NCBI GenBank assembly: GCA_002007745.1
Contig: CP019882.1
Span: 2,294,001-2,358,000 of the forward strand
DNA from: Mycolicibacterium litorale
GTDB taxonomy: Bacteria; Actinomycetota; Actinomycetes; Mycobacteriales; Mycobacteriaceae
Direction of reading: 5' to 3'
Length of the DNA stretch: 64,000 nucleotides
Under the pieces are notes generated by a model. That model saw nothing but the letters and a program-made list of their open reading frames with translations, was not told where the DNA came from and searched no databases. Positions 15,820-24,669 of this stretch are shown here, in pieces (position 1 is the stretch's first letter; every line of letters begins with the position of its first letter). The position numbers and the translations under genes were made by a program.

Positions 15820-16692
15820 ATGCCACGCGTCCACCATCGATACGTGACCGTCGACGGTCACCGCCTGTTCTATCGCGAAGCCGGACGGCTGGACTCTCCG
15901 GCGATCGTTCTGCTGCATGGCTTTCCGACGAGTTCGTTCATGTTCCGCCAGTTGATACCGCGGCTGGCCGACCACTATCGGGTGATCGCACCGGACATGC
16001 TGGGCTTCGGCTTCTCCGATGCGCCGGCCGCCGACGAGTTCGACTACAGCTTCGACGCGTTAGCCGCGCTGACCGCGGGATTGCTGCGTAGCCTCGGCCT
16101 CGATCGGTACGCGATCTACGTGCAGGACTACGGCGCTCCGATCGGCTGGCGCCTGGCGCTGAGCGACCCGGGCGCCATCACCGCCGTCGTCAGCCAGAAC
16201 GGCAACGCCTATGCCGAGGGCTTCGTCGAAGAGTTCTGGGCTGCTGTGTGGGCGTACTGCGAACGGCCCGGCCCCGAATCCGAAGGCCCGTTGCGGGGAT
16301 TTCTCACGTTGGAGGCCACGCGGTGGCAGTACCTGACCGGGGTGGCCGACGAGACGCTGGTCGATCCCGACACCTGGCACCACGACTTCGCACTGTTGGC
16401 CCGCCCGGGCAACGACGAGATCCAGCTTGCCCTGTTCGGCGACTATGCGACGAACCCCCCGTTGTATCCCGCGGTGCACTCGTATTTCCGCCAGAGCGGG
16501 GTCCCGCTACTGGCGGTGTGGGGCCGTGGAGACCCGATCTTCGGCCCGGCCGGTGCCACCGCGTTTTCCGGGGATCTGCCCGACGCCGAGGTCCACCTGC
16601 TCGATGGTGGGCATTTCCTGCTGGAATCCGCCCTCGACGACGTCGCGGGCTTGATGACCGACTTCCTGGCCCGGCGGCTGGCACCGTCCTGA
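15820..16692 (+). CDS. Alpha/beta hydrolase of the haloalkane dehalogenase / epoxide hydrolase type
   Basis: The 290-residue protein has the HGFP oxyanion motif (about residue 33) and YVQDYGAPIG with an Asp nucleophile (Asp103) in place of Ser. A cap domain spans about residues 130-205. The late acid is probably in VWGRGDPIFGP, and the His is in LLDGGHFLLES. An Asp nucleophile indicates hydrolysis of C-halogen or epoxide bonds; the oxyanion-side residues do not decide which. The AGGAGG ribosome-binding site near 15806 and the twin operator upstream support the ATG at 15820. It is followed by the double-TetR gene on the same strand. Confidence 0.87.
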   Translation: MPRVHHRYVTVDGHRLFYREAGRLDSPAIVLLHGFPTSSFMFRQLIPRLADHYRVIAPDMLGFGFSDAPAADEFDYSFDALAALTAGLLRSLGLDRYAIYVQDYGAPIGWRLALSDPGAITAVVSQNGNAYAEGFVEEFWAAVWAYCERPGPESEGPLRGFLTLEATRWQYLTGVADETLVDPDTWHHDFALLARPGNDEIQLALFGDYATNPPLYPAVHSYFRQSGVPLLAVWGRGDPIFGPAGATAFSGDLPDAEVHLLDGGHFLLESALDDVAGLMTDFLARRLAPS

Positions 16693-16741
16693 ATCCACGA
16701 CACCACCGCGCGATGACGCCGTGAACAGGAAAAACTGCCGG

Positions 16742-16747
16742 TAATCT
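16742..16747 (+). promoter_or_regulatory. -10 box of the double-TetR gene (leaderless)
   Basis: TAATCT ends six bases before the ATG at 16754, the position expected for a transcript starting at or next to the start codon. The regulator gene may therefore be made from its own promoter as well as from read-through of the hydrolase gene. Confidence 0.5.
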
Positions 16748-16753
16748 AGGCCG

Positions 16754-18076
16754 ATGTCTGCACCGGCGCCCCAGGACGGTCGGCGCCTCACCCCCAGGGG
16801 AAAGGCGACCCGGGACCGCATCGTCGCGGCTGCGGCCGGGGTGATCCTGCACGGAGGTCTCTCAGCGCTGAACAACGAGACGCTTCGTCGCGACGCCTCG
16901 GTCAGTGGTTCCCAACTCGCGCACTACTTCGCCGACAAGCGCGCTCTGATCGGCGCGGTGCTGACCAAGCAAATCGAGGTGGTGTTGGATTTTCACCGCC
17001 AGCCCAAGCTGGCCGGCCTGGAATCGCTGGACGACTTCGAAACCTGGATCGACCTGAATCTGCGCTATCTGCGTCGTATCGGGTATGCCGGCACACCGAC
17101 ATACCATGCGCTCGCCGGACAGCTGGCGAAGTCCGACGACGAAATACGCGCGACGCTGGCGCAAGGGTATTGGTCCTGGATCTCTTTCTTCGAGAAGGTG
17201 ATTCAGCAGATGCAGGATCGGCGGATACTCGTGGCGAAGGCCGATCCGCGCGAGCTGGCTGTGGTCCTGGTGGCGACACACCAGGGTAGTGGCGCGGTCT
17301 CATTCACCTACCGGGAGGAATGGCCGCTGGCCGACGGGCTGCGTTTCGCGGTGAACCATCTTCGGGCGTTCGCCGCCGACCCTGAGCAGCGAATTCCACT
17401 CGCTGCGCGGACGACTCGCCGGCGGGCACACCCGGACGGCGGTCCGCCCGCCGATCTGCGGTTCACCCGCAAGGGTATGGAGACCAGGGCGCGCATCATC
17501 GATACCACGGCGGAGTTGATGTTCCGGCGTGGCGCGACCGGGACCAGCGTCGAGGATGTGCGCACCTCCGCCGGCGTCAGTGGCTCACAGGTGTCGCACT
17601 ACTTCCAGGGTAAGAACGACCTCACCCGCGAGGTGATCGCATTGCGCCGCGGGCAGGTTCGGTCCTTCCATACCGACGCCCGGTTCGGGTCGTTCGACAG
17701 CATGGACCGGTTACAGGCATGGGCCGAGGCATGTGTGGCCGACATCGACACGGTCTATCGGGTCGGCGGCTGCGTGTACGGCTCCCTGGCCGGAGAGCTG
17801 ATCGAGTCCGACGACCGGATACGCGCCGACCTGGCAGCCGGATACGACGAATGGATGAACCTGTTCGCCACCGGCCTGGCCGCGATGCGGGATCGCGGTG
17901 TCTTGGCTCCCGAGGCGTCACCCCGGCACCTCGCCGCCAGTCTGGTGATCGCCCATCAGGGTGGTGCGATGCTGACCCACGTCACCGGTGATCCGGAACC
18001 CTTGCGCGCGAACGTCAATGCGGCCGTCGACTATGTTCGCTCCTTCGTCGTGCGGCCGGCCAAACGCACCCGATAA
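16754..18076 (+). CDS. Tandem (double) TetR-family regulator
   Basis: The 440-residue protein contains two complete TetR units. The first (about 15-205) has an HTH ending in RRDASVSGSQLAHYFADKRALI. The second (about 232-430) has RIIDTTAELMFRRGATGTSVEDV and RTSAGVSGSQVSHYFQGKNDLT. The recognition helices share SGSQ(L/V)-x-HYF, and the ligand domains also align (GTPTYHALAGQLAKSDDEIRATL against VYGSLAGELIESDDRIRADL), so this is an internal gene duplication. TetR repressors normally act as dimers of one unit; this one could make an intramolecular pseudo-dimer or span the two palindromes found at each target promoter. It lies between operators A and B and probably represses both flanking units. 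The effector is unknown. Confidence 0.92.
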   Translation: MSAPAPQDGRRLTPRGKATRDRIVAAAAGVILHGGLSALNNETLRRDASVSGSQLAHYFADKRALIGAVLTKQIEVVLDFHRQPKLAGLESLDDFETWIDLNLRYLRRIGYAGTPTYHALAGQLAKSDDEIRATLAQGYWSWISFFEKVIQQMQDRRILVAKADPRELAVVLVATHQGSGAVSFTYREEWPLADGLRFAVNHLRAFAADPEQRIPLAARTTRRRAHPDGGPPADLRFTRKGMETRARIIDTTAELMFRRGATGTSVEDVRTSAGVSGSQVSHYFQGKNDLTREVIALRRGQVRSFHTDARFGSFDSMDRLQAWAEACVADIDTVYRVGGCVYGSLAGELIESDDRIRADLAAGYDEWMNLFATGLAAMRDRGVLAPEASPRHLAASLVIAHQGGAMLTHVTGDPEPLRANVNAAVDYVRSFVVRPAKRTR

Positions 18077-18092
18077 CCCGCACTGGACTTTC

Positions 18093-18130
18093 TGGGCGGA
18101 ACGGCCCATAATATTGGGATCTACAGCCCA
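18093..18130. promoter_or_regulatory. Twin palindromic operator B for the double-TetR regulator
   Basis: TGGGCGGAACGGCCCA at 18093 and TGGGATCTACAGCCCA at 18115 start 22 bp apart with the spacer TAATAT. TATGTC at 18133 is the likely -10 box, three bases after the second palindrome, as at operator A. The right-hand palindrome matches that of operator A at 13 of 16 positions. Confidence 0.75.
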
Positions 18131-18158
18131 TTTATGTCCCGCCCGAAAGGTGCGCACT

Positions 18159-19046
18159 ATGGGGTTGGCGTGGCAACAAGGTCCGTTGGCTGCCGGAGCT
18201 GTCGGTCATTTCCTGACGGCCGAACCGCTTCCGCCGCGGCTGCTGTTCGCTGAACCGCTTCGGCGCCGGATGCGAGTGCTGCTGAGTGGGCGCTTCATCG
18301 CCGATAGCGAAGACGTCGTGCTGCTCCATGAACCGGGCCGATACCCGGTGGCCTATTTCCGATGCGAGGACATCGAACCCGGAGTCCTCGGCCCCGAGGA
18401 GCGACTGACCGAGCACCGCGACCTCGGCGCGACCACGTGGTTCGCCGCCACGGCGGGGGAGCGCACGGTACGGCACGCGGCTTGGAGTCACACCGGACTG
18501 CCGCGGCACGCCGCCGTGTTGCAGGACAGGATCGCATTCGCATGGCGGGCGATGGACGCCTTCTACGAGGAGAACGATCGCATCGTGGGGCATGCGGCCG
18601 ATCCCTATCACCGCATCGACATTCGTTCCACAACTCGGCACCTGGTGGTGCGCGACGGTGCGCGGGTCATCGCCGACACCGACAGGCCGTTGGCGCTCTA
18701 CGAGTCCGGCTTCGCGCCGCGCTGGTATGTACCCCGCGACGACATCGACGGTTCGGCGCTCATCGCCGTCGACGGCCAGACATTCTGTCCCTACAAGGGT
18801 TTGGCCAGTTACTACAACGTCGGCGAGCGTGCCCGCGCCGCTTGGTCATACCTGGATGCCTGGCCGGAGGTTGCTGCCGTTGCGAATCTGGTCTCGTTCG
18901 AACCGGACAAGATCGATGTCGACCTCGACGGTCAGCGGTTGCACCTGGAACCGGGGCAGACCGTGTTGCCGCATGGGGTCGACCGTGGACTCGATCCGGA
19001 CGAACTGCGGCCGACCGCCGACCAGCGAAGGGTGTACACGCTGTGA
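18159..19046 (+). CDS. Protein with two DUF427 domains
   Basis: The 295-residue product has two copies of the small beta-rich DUF427 fold. The first (about 35-125) contains VLLSGRFIADSEDVVLLHEPGRYPVAYF, and the second (about 150-270) contains TTRHLVVRDGARVIADTDRPLALYESGFAPRWYVPRDD and QTFCPYKGLASYYNV. FCPYKG in the second copy is the family's conserved Cys-Pro-Tyr-Lys motif; the first copy lacks the Cys. The function of DUF427 is not established. The ATG at 18159 follows GAAAGG and the twin operator. Its stop overlaps the flavoprotein start by four bases (GTGA), so the two proteins probably work in one process. Confidence 0.85.
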   Translation: MGLAWQQGPLAAGAVGHFLTAEPLPPRLLFAEPLRRRMRVLLSGRFIADSEDVVLLHEPGRYPVAYFRCEDIEPGVLGPEERLTEHRDLGATTWFAATAGERTVRHAAWSHTGLPRHAAVLQDRIAFAWRAMDAFYEENDRIVGHAADPYHRIDIRSTTRHLVVRDGARVIADTDRPLALYESGFAPRWYVPRDDIDGSALIAVDGQTFCPYKGLASYYNVGERARAAWSYLDAWPEVAAVANLVSFEPDKIDVDLDGQRLHLEPGQTVLPHGVDRGLDPDELRPTADQRRVYTL

Positions 19047-20494
19047 ACGAGAAGGTGTACGACGTGGTGGTGATCGGTGCGGGGCCGGTCGGCCAAACCG
19101 CCGTGAGTCGTTGCCGCGCCGCTGATCTGACGGTCGCTGTCGTCGAACGCGAGCTCGTCGGCGGTGAGTGCTCCTACTGGGGATGCGTGCCGAGCAAAGC
19201 TCTGCTGCGGCCGGTGCTCGTGCTCGCCGACGCTCGGCGGGTGGATGGCGCCCGCCAAGCCGCCACCGGAGCGATCGACCGCCAGGCTGTCTTCGGCCGC
19301 CGGGATCGCTATGTCAGCGGGTGGGATGACAGCGGCCAGGCGGCCGGGGTGGAGGCGATGGGTGCTGATCTGATTCGCGGCCACGGGCGCCTCGACGGAG
19401 TGCGCCGGGTGGCCGTGGCCACGCCGGCCGGGGACACCGTGGCTCTGCTGGCCCGCCACGCCGTGCTGATCAGTAGCGGAAGCGGCGCGGCGATACCGGA
19501 CCTACCCGGGGTTGCCGAGGTCCACCCCTGGACCAACCGGGACGGCACCGATTCCAGCCGCGTCCCTGCGCGGTTGGCCATTGTCGGCGGTGGCGGGGTT
19601 GCGGTCGAAATGGCAACCGCCTGGCACGGTCTCGGCTCCGCCGTCGCGCTGCTGGTGCGTTCCGGAGTCCTCACAGGTATGGAGCCGTTCGTGGGCGAGG
19701 CCGTCATCGGCGGCCTGCGCGAGTCCGGTGTCGACGTCCGCACCGGGGTCGGCATCCGCCGGCTGCGGCGGACCGGTGAATCGGGGGAAGTCACCATCGA
19801 TCTCGACAACGGTGACGTGGTCGAGGTCGACGAGGTGATGTTCGCGACCGGACGCCGACCGCTGACCGATGACATGGGTCTGGACACTGTCGGATTGGCG
19901 CCGGGTTCCTGGCTGGAAACCGACGACACCCTGACCGTCACCGGTGTCGAGGGGGACTGGCTCTATGCCGCCGGCGATGCGAACCATCGTGCGTTGCTCA
20001 CCCATCAGGGCAAGTATCAGGCCCGAATCGCGGCGGAGGTGATTGCGGCGCGGGCCCGTTCGGCCGCAGTGGATGTCGGCGGGTGGAGTCGATTCGTCGC
20101 CACCGCAGACAGGTTTGCGGTTCCGCAGGTCTTCTTCACCGACCCGGAAGTCGGCTCGGTCGGAATGACCGAGCGGCAAGCGCGCGAAGCCGGCTTGCCG
20201 GTGTCGGTGGTCGACATCGAGATCGGCGAGGTGGTGATGGGTGCCAACCTGTACGCGGACGGCTACCGCGGCCGGGCCCGGATGGTGGTCGACGACAGCC
20301 GCGGTGTACCGGTGGGTGTCACCATGGTGGGGCCCGGCATCGGCGAGATGCTGCACTCGGCCACCATTGCCGTCGCGGGACAGGTGCCCATCGCGCGGCT
20401 GTGGCATGCGGTGCCGTGCTTCCCGACCGTCAGCGAACTGTGGCTGCGGCTGCTCGAGGCCTACCGCGACCGGCGCGAGCCGACCGCCGGCTAG
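19043..20494 (+). CDS. FAD-dependent pyridine nucleotide-disulfide oxidoreductase
   Basis: The 483-residue protein has the class I flavoprotein disulfide reductase layout: FAD GXGXXG ([12 protein letters not shown]), the redox pair in [18 protein letters not shown] (C-X4-C), NAD(P) motif [19 protein letters not shown], second FAD motif LYAAGDANH, and a dimerisation domain. The catalytic His of dihydrolipoamide dehydrogenase (HPTXSE) is replaced: the sequence reads [10 protein letters not shown]. It is thus not a classical lipoamide dehydrogenase; mercuric-reductase-like or quinone-reducing relatives are closer. The GTG at 19043 overlaps the DUF427 stop, and both are downstream of twin operator B. 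The stop shares a CTAG with convergent panB. Confidence 0.88.
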   Translation: MNEKVYDVVVIGAGPVGQTAVSRCRAADLTVAVVERELVGGECSYWGCVPSKALLRPVLVLADARRVDGARQAATGAIDRQAVFGRRDRYVSGWDDSGQAAGVEAMGADLIRGHGRLDGVRRVAVATPAGDTVALLARHAVLISSGSGAAIPDLPGVAEVHPWTNRDGTDSSRVPARLAIVGGGGVAVEMATAWHGLGSAVALLVRSGVLTGMEPFVGEAVIGGLRESGVDVRTGVGIRRLRRTGESGEVTIDLDNGDVVEVDEVMFATGRRPLTDDMGLDTVGLAPGSWLETDDTLTVTGVEGDWLYAAGDANHRALLTHQGKYQARIAAEVIAARARSAAVDVGGWSRFVATADRFAVPQVFFTDPEVGSVGMTERQAREAGLPVSVVDIEIGEVVMGANLYADGYRGRARMVVDDSRGVPVGVTMVGPGIGEMLHSATIAVAGQVPIARLWHAVPCFPTVSELWLRLLEAYRDRREPTAG

Positions 20495-21333
20495 AAGCTG
20501 TGCTCCTCGGCCGGGAACGCCCCGGTCGCCACCTCTTCGGCGTATTGCATTGCCGCCCGGCGCAGTTCGCCACCGACGTCACCGAACCGCTTGACGAATT
20601 TGGCAGTCTTGCCGCTGGTCAGCCCCGCCATGTCCTGCCACACCAGTACCTGGGCGTCGCAGTTGGGCCCGGCCCCGATGCCGATGGTCGGGATGGTCAG
20701 CTTTCCGGTGATCTGGGTTGCCAGCTCGGCGGGCACCATCTCCATCACCACCGCGACGGCGCCTGCCTCCTGGACGGCGATCGCATCGTGAATCGTCTGC
20801 TCGGCGGCATCACCGCGGCCCTGCACGCGGAAACCCCCGAGCCCGTTGACACTTTGCGGAGTGAACCCGATGTGGGCCACCACCGGGATGCCGGCCGAAC
20901 TCAGCGTCGCGATCTGGTCGGCGACCCGCTCACCGCCTTCGAGTTTCACCGCGTGCGCACCGGTCTCCTTCATGAACCGGGTGGCTGTCTGCAGCGCCTG
21001 GGCGGGGCCGCCCTCATAGCTGCCGAACGGCAGGTCGGCGACGACCAGCGCGTGCTCGGCGCCGCGGACCACGCCGCGAACCAGCGGGATCAACTCGTCG
21101 ACCGAGATCGGCACCGTGGTGTCGTAGCCGTAGACAACGTTGGCCGCGGAGTCGCCCACCAGCAGAACCGGTATTCCGGCCTCGTCGAAAGCTCGTGCGG
21201 TCGAGTAGTCGTACACCGTGAGCATGGCCCACTTGTGCCCCTCGGACTTCCACTTCTGCAGGTGGTGGGCGCGAACCTTGGTGCGCGACACGGGTGGCAC
21301 GGCCGAGCCGCCATAGACAGTCTGCTCAGACAT
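20491..21333 (-). CDS. panB: 3-methyl-2-oxobutanoate hydroxymethyltransferase
   Basis: PanB makes ketopantoate, the first committed step to pantothenate and CoA, from 2-oxoisovalerate and 5,10-methylene-tetrahydrofolate. The 280-residue product shows the family order [25 protein letters not shown] (metal-binding Asp), [37 protein letters not shown], and [11 protein letters not shown] with the catalytic Glu. It matches M. tuberculosis Rv2225 closely, including a terminal AEEHSF. An ATG pair at 21336 and 21333 leaves the start ambiguous by one codon. It is a lone transcript, convergent with the flavoprotein gene. Confidence 0.96.
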   Translation of the reverse strand: MSEQTVYGGSAVPPVSRTKVRAHHLQKWKSEGHKWAMLTVYDYSTARAFDEAGIPVLLVGDSAANVVYGYDTTVPISVDELIPLVRGVVRGAEHALVVADLPFGSYEGGPAQALQTATRFMKETGAHAVKLEGGERVADQIATLSSAGIPVVAHIGFTPQSVNGLGGFRVQGRGDAAEQTIHDAIAVQEAGAVAVVMEMVPAELATQITGKLTIPTIGIGAGPNCDAQVLVWQDMAGLTSGKTAKFVKRFGDVGGELRRAAMQYAEEVATGAFPAEEHSF

Positions 21334-21336
21334 CAT

Positions 21337-21536
21337 TGTCCCTAGTAATCGTCTCTGTCGATCCTCGTGGCCCATCCGGGTCCCCGGGTTCGTCTGACGT
21401 TTTCCAGTGTGCCACCCGGCGCCGGACAGGTGAACAGGCGGTGAAGTGGACTTTCTCACACTGTCTGCGCCGGCCGCCTCAGCTGCGTTGCGCGATTCCT
21501 CACTGGCCCGAGATTCCCCGACATACCATCGGCGGC
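21337..21536. other. Divergent intergenic region panB / WS-DGAT
   Basis: About 200 bases separate the divergent panB and acyltransferase starts. I see no ORF, repeat or clear hairpin in it. It must hold two promoters, but no -10/-35 pair was convincing. Confidence 0.4.
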
Positions 21537-22943
21537 ATGGTGCAACACCTGCAGCGGCTCAGCGGCCTCGACGCCAGCTTCCTTTATCTCGAGACTCCCT
21601 CCCAGCCACTGCATGTGTGCTCGATCCTGGAGCTCGATGCCTCCACCATTCCCGGTGGCTACACCTTTGACCGGCTGCGCGACGAAATGTCGTTGCGCGT
21701 CAAGGCAATTCCGAGTTTCCGTGAGAAGCTGGCCAACAGTTTCCTGAACCTCGACCACCCGGTGTGGGTGGAGGACGAGGACTTCGACATCGACCGCCAC
21801 CTGCACCGCATCGGGTTGCCGGCGCCCGGCGGCCGAGTCGAACTCGGGGAGATCTGCGGGCATCTGGCGTCGCTTCCGCTGGACCGCCGTTACCCGCTGT
21901 GGGAGACCTGGGTCATCGAAGGCGTCGGCGGCACCGATGCCCGCAACGGCGGGCGACTGGCGGTCATGACGAAGGTTCATCACGCCGCCGTCGACGGGGT
22001 GACCGGTGCCAACCTGATGTCACAGCTGTGCAGCACCGAACCGGACGCCCCGCCGCCGGACCCGGTCGAGGGACACGGCGACACCAACCAGCTGCGGATC
22101 GCGCTCGGCGGACTCGGCCGGTTCGCCACCCGGCCGCTGCACCTGGCCACCAAGGTGCTGCCGGCGACGGTGACGACGGTCGTCGACACCGTGCAACGGG
22201 CGGTTGGCGGCCGCGCCATGGCGGCACCGTTCGCCGCACCGCAGACCCGGTTCAACGCCAGCATCACCCCGCACCGCAACGTCGCGTTCGCCGAACTGGA
22301 CTTCGAGGACATCAAGACGGTCAAGAACCATTTCGGCGTCAAGGTCAACGACGTGGTGATGGCCCTGGTGTCCGGGGTGCTGCGGCAGTTCCTGCTCGAC
22401 CGCGGCGAACTGCCCGAGTCGTCGTTGGTGGCGATGGTGCCGGTCTCGGTACACGACCGGTCCGACCGGCCGGGCCGCAACCAGGTGTCGGGCATGTTCT
22501 CCAAGTTGGAGACCCAGATCGCGGATCCGGCGGAGCGCCTGATGGCCATCGCCGAGGCGAACACCACCGCCAAGGAACACAGCTCGGCCATCGGGGCCAC
22601 CCTGCTGCAGGACTGGAGCCAGTTCGCCGGCCCGGCCATCTTCGGCGTCGCCATGCGGGTGTATGCCCGAAGCCGGCTCACCGAGGCCCGACCGGTGCAC
22701 AACCTGGTGGTGTCCAACGTGCCCGGACCGCAGATTCCGCTGTACTTCCTGGGCGCCGAAGTGACCGCCATGTATCCGCTGGGCCCGATCTTCCACGGCT
22801 CCGGACTCAACATCACGGTGATGTCGCTCAACGGCAAGCTCGACGTCGGCCTGATCGCCTGCCCGGAGTTGTTGCCCGACCTGTGGGATCTGGCCGACGA
22901 CTTCGCGGTCGGGATGAAGGAACTGCTCGACGCCGTCAAATGA
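21537..22943 (+). CDS. Wax ester synthase / diacylglycerol acyltransferase (WS/DGAT) family protein
   Basis: The 468-residue protein has the typical mycobacterial WS/DGAT start ([21 protein letters not shown]). The condensing motif HHAAVDG lies near residue 146, followed by [44 protein letters not shown] and the ending [11 protein letters not shown]. These enzymes join acyl-CoA to diacylglycerol or long-chain alcohols to make storage triacylglycerol or wax esters at the inner membrane. Mycobacteria carry many paralogues, so the exact substrate cannot be told. It is a single gene followed by the exported hydrolase caeA after 48 bases. Confidence 0.93.
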   Translation: MVQHLQRLSGLDASFLYLETPSQPLHVCSILELDASTIPGGYTFDRLRDEMSLRVKAIPSFREKLANSFLNLDHPVWVEDEDFDIDRHLHRIGLPAPGGRVELGEICGHLASLPLDRRYPLWETWVIEGVGGTDARNGGRLAVMTKVHHAAVDGVTGANLMSQLCSTEPDAPPPDPVEGHGDTNQLRIALGGLGRFATRPLHLATKVLPATVTTVVDTVQRAVGGRAMAAPFAAPQTRFNASITPHRNVAFAELDFEDIKTVKNHFGVKVNDVVMALVSGVLRQFLLDRGELPESSLVAMVPVSVHDRSDRPGRNQVSGMFSKLETQIADPAERLMAIAEANTTAKEHSSAIGATLLQDWSQFAGPAIFGVAMRVYARSRLTEARPVHNLVVSNVPGPQIPLYFLGAEVTAMYPLGPIFHGSGLNITVMSLNGKLDVGLIACPELLPDLWDLADDFAVGMKELLDAVK

Positions 22944-22991
22944 CGTGCCCGGCGGGTCGGTGCGCGAGGCACGCCCGCTGAACATGGCAGC

Positions 22992-24545
22992 ATGTTTGCC
23001 ATGAGGCTTCACCAACGACCGCGAGCTGTCCGCACCGCCCTGGTGCTCCCCGCCGTGGCCGCACTCGTCGCGAGCGCAGGCTGCAGCAACATGGTGGCGG
23101 GAACGGCCGTGGTCGCGGGCCCGCAGATCGGGCAGCCGGTGCAGTGGGGGCCGTGCCGGCCCGCCGGCGGCGGTGGCGGCACCGCGTTGCCGATTCCGGC
23201 CGGAGCGCAATGCGGCAAGATCGCGGTGCCGGTCGACTACAGCAAACCCGACGGCGACGTCGCCTACCTTGCGCTGATTCGGTTCCCCGCGACCGGTGAG
23301 AAGATCGGCTCGCTGATCATCAATCCCGGTGGACCGGGCGAATCGGGCATCGAGGCCGCGGCGAGCATCGTCGAGAACCTGCCGTCCGAGGTGCGTCAAC
23401 GGTTCGACATGGTGGGCTTCGACCCGCGCGGTGTGGCGTCCTCCACACCGGCGCTGTGGTGCAACTCCGACGCCGACAACGACCGCATCCGGGCCGACCC
23501 GCAGGTGGACTACAGCCCCAAGGGCGTCGAGCACATCGAGAACGAGACCAAGGCCTTCGTCCAGCGCTGCATCGACAAGATGGGCAAGGACTTCCTGGAG
23601 AACATCGGCACCGCCAGCGTCGTGAAGGACATGGACGCCCTGCGTGCCGCTGTCGGCGACGACAAGCTGACGTACCTGGGCTACTCCTACGGGACCCGCA
23701 TCGGTTCGGCCTACGCCGAGGCCTATCCGGACAAGGTGCGGGCGATGATCCTCGACGGTGCCGTCGACCCCAATGCCGATCCGATCCAGGCCGACATCGA
23801 CCAGGCGGCGGCGTTCCAACAGGCTTTCAACGACTACGCCGCCGACTGCGCAAAGGATCCGAGTTGCCCGTTGGGCACCGACCCGGCCAAGGCCGTCGAC
23901 GTCTATCGCAGCATGGTCGACCCGCTGGTCGACAAGCCGCTGCCGACCGCCGACCCGCGCGGCCTGGGCTACAGCGACGCCATCATCGGCACGATCATGG
24001 CGCTGTACTCGCCCAACCTGTGGCGCCACCTGACCCAAGGCCTGACCGAGATGGCGAACGGGCGCGGCGACACCATGCTGGCGCTGGCCGACATGTACAT
24101 GCGCCGCGACGCACAGGGCCACTACACCAACGCCACCGATGCGCGGATCGCGGTCAACTGCGTCGACCAGCCGCCGATCACCGATCGCCAGAAGGTCGTC
24201 GACGAAGACAAGAAGATGCGCGAAGTCGCGCCGTTCATGAGCTACGGCGAGTTCACCGGGCACGCCCCGCTGAGCACATGCGCGTTCTGGCCGGTGCCGC
24301 CGACCAGCACGCCGCATGCCGCTTCGGCGCCGGGACTGCCGCCGGTGCTGGTGGTTTCGACCACCAACGATCCGGCGACGCCATACCAGGCCGGCGTCGA
24401 CCTGGCCAAGCAGCTCGGTGGCGCGCTGCTGACGTTCAACGGAACGCAGCACACGGTCGTGTTCCAGGGCAACGCGTGCGTGGACAACTACGCCGCGGCC
24501 TACCTCGACGACCTGACCCTGCCGCCGCCCGGCGCTACCTGCTGA
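22992..24545 (+). CDS. caeA: Lipoprotein serine hydrolase CaeA/Hip1 (TAP-like alpha/beta hydrolase)
   Basis: The 517-residue protein begins with a lipoprotein signal: a basic N-terminus, hydrophobic core and lipobox ASAGC with Cys31. The alpha/beta-hydrolase core has NPGGPGESG (oxyanion hole), YLGYSYGTRIG with the nucleophilic Ser, and a C-terminal TAP-like domain with STTNDPATPYQAG (Asp) and NGTQHTVV (His). In M. tuberculosis, CaeA (Rv2224c) is a cell-envelope-bound protease/esterase affecting host responses. Here it is the first of two tandem paralogues. An internal ATG at 23001 would shorten the signal by three residues. Confidence 0.93.
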   Translation: MFAMRLHQRPRAVRTALVLPAVAALVASAGCSNMVAGTAVVAGPQIGQPVQWGPCRPAGGGGGTALPIPAGAQCGKIAVPVDYSKPDGDVAYLALIRFPATGEKIGSLIINPGGPGESGIEAAASIVENLPSEVRQRFDMVGFDPRGVASSTPALWCNSDADNDRIRADPQVDYSPKGVEHIENETKAFVQRCIDKMGKDFLENIGTASVVKDMDALRAAVGDDKLTYLGYSYGTRIGSAYAEAYPDKVRAMILDGAVDPNADPIQADIDQAAAFQQAFNDYAADCAKDPSCPLGTDPAKAVDVYRSMVDPLVDKPLPTADPRGLGYSDAIIGTIMALYSPNLWRHLTQGLTEMANGRGDTMLALADMYMRRDAQGHYTNATDARIAVNCVDQPPITDRQKVVDEDKKMREVAPFMSYGEFTGHAPLSTCAFWPVPPTSTPHAASAPGLPPVLVVSTTNDPATPYQAGVDLAKQLGGALLTFNGTQHTVVFQGNACVDNYAAAYLDDLTLPPPGATC

Positions 24546-24669
24546 TCCGGCAAATTCCCGACAGCACAACCGATTTACGTCCGCGTCAACCGTCTTTACC
24601 GGTGCGGGTCGGATCTGAGATCGAGGCGTGACCGGCTCGCCGTCACGTCGGCGGGCGACTCGTGCGACG

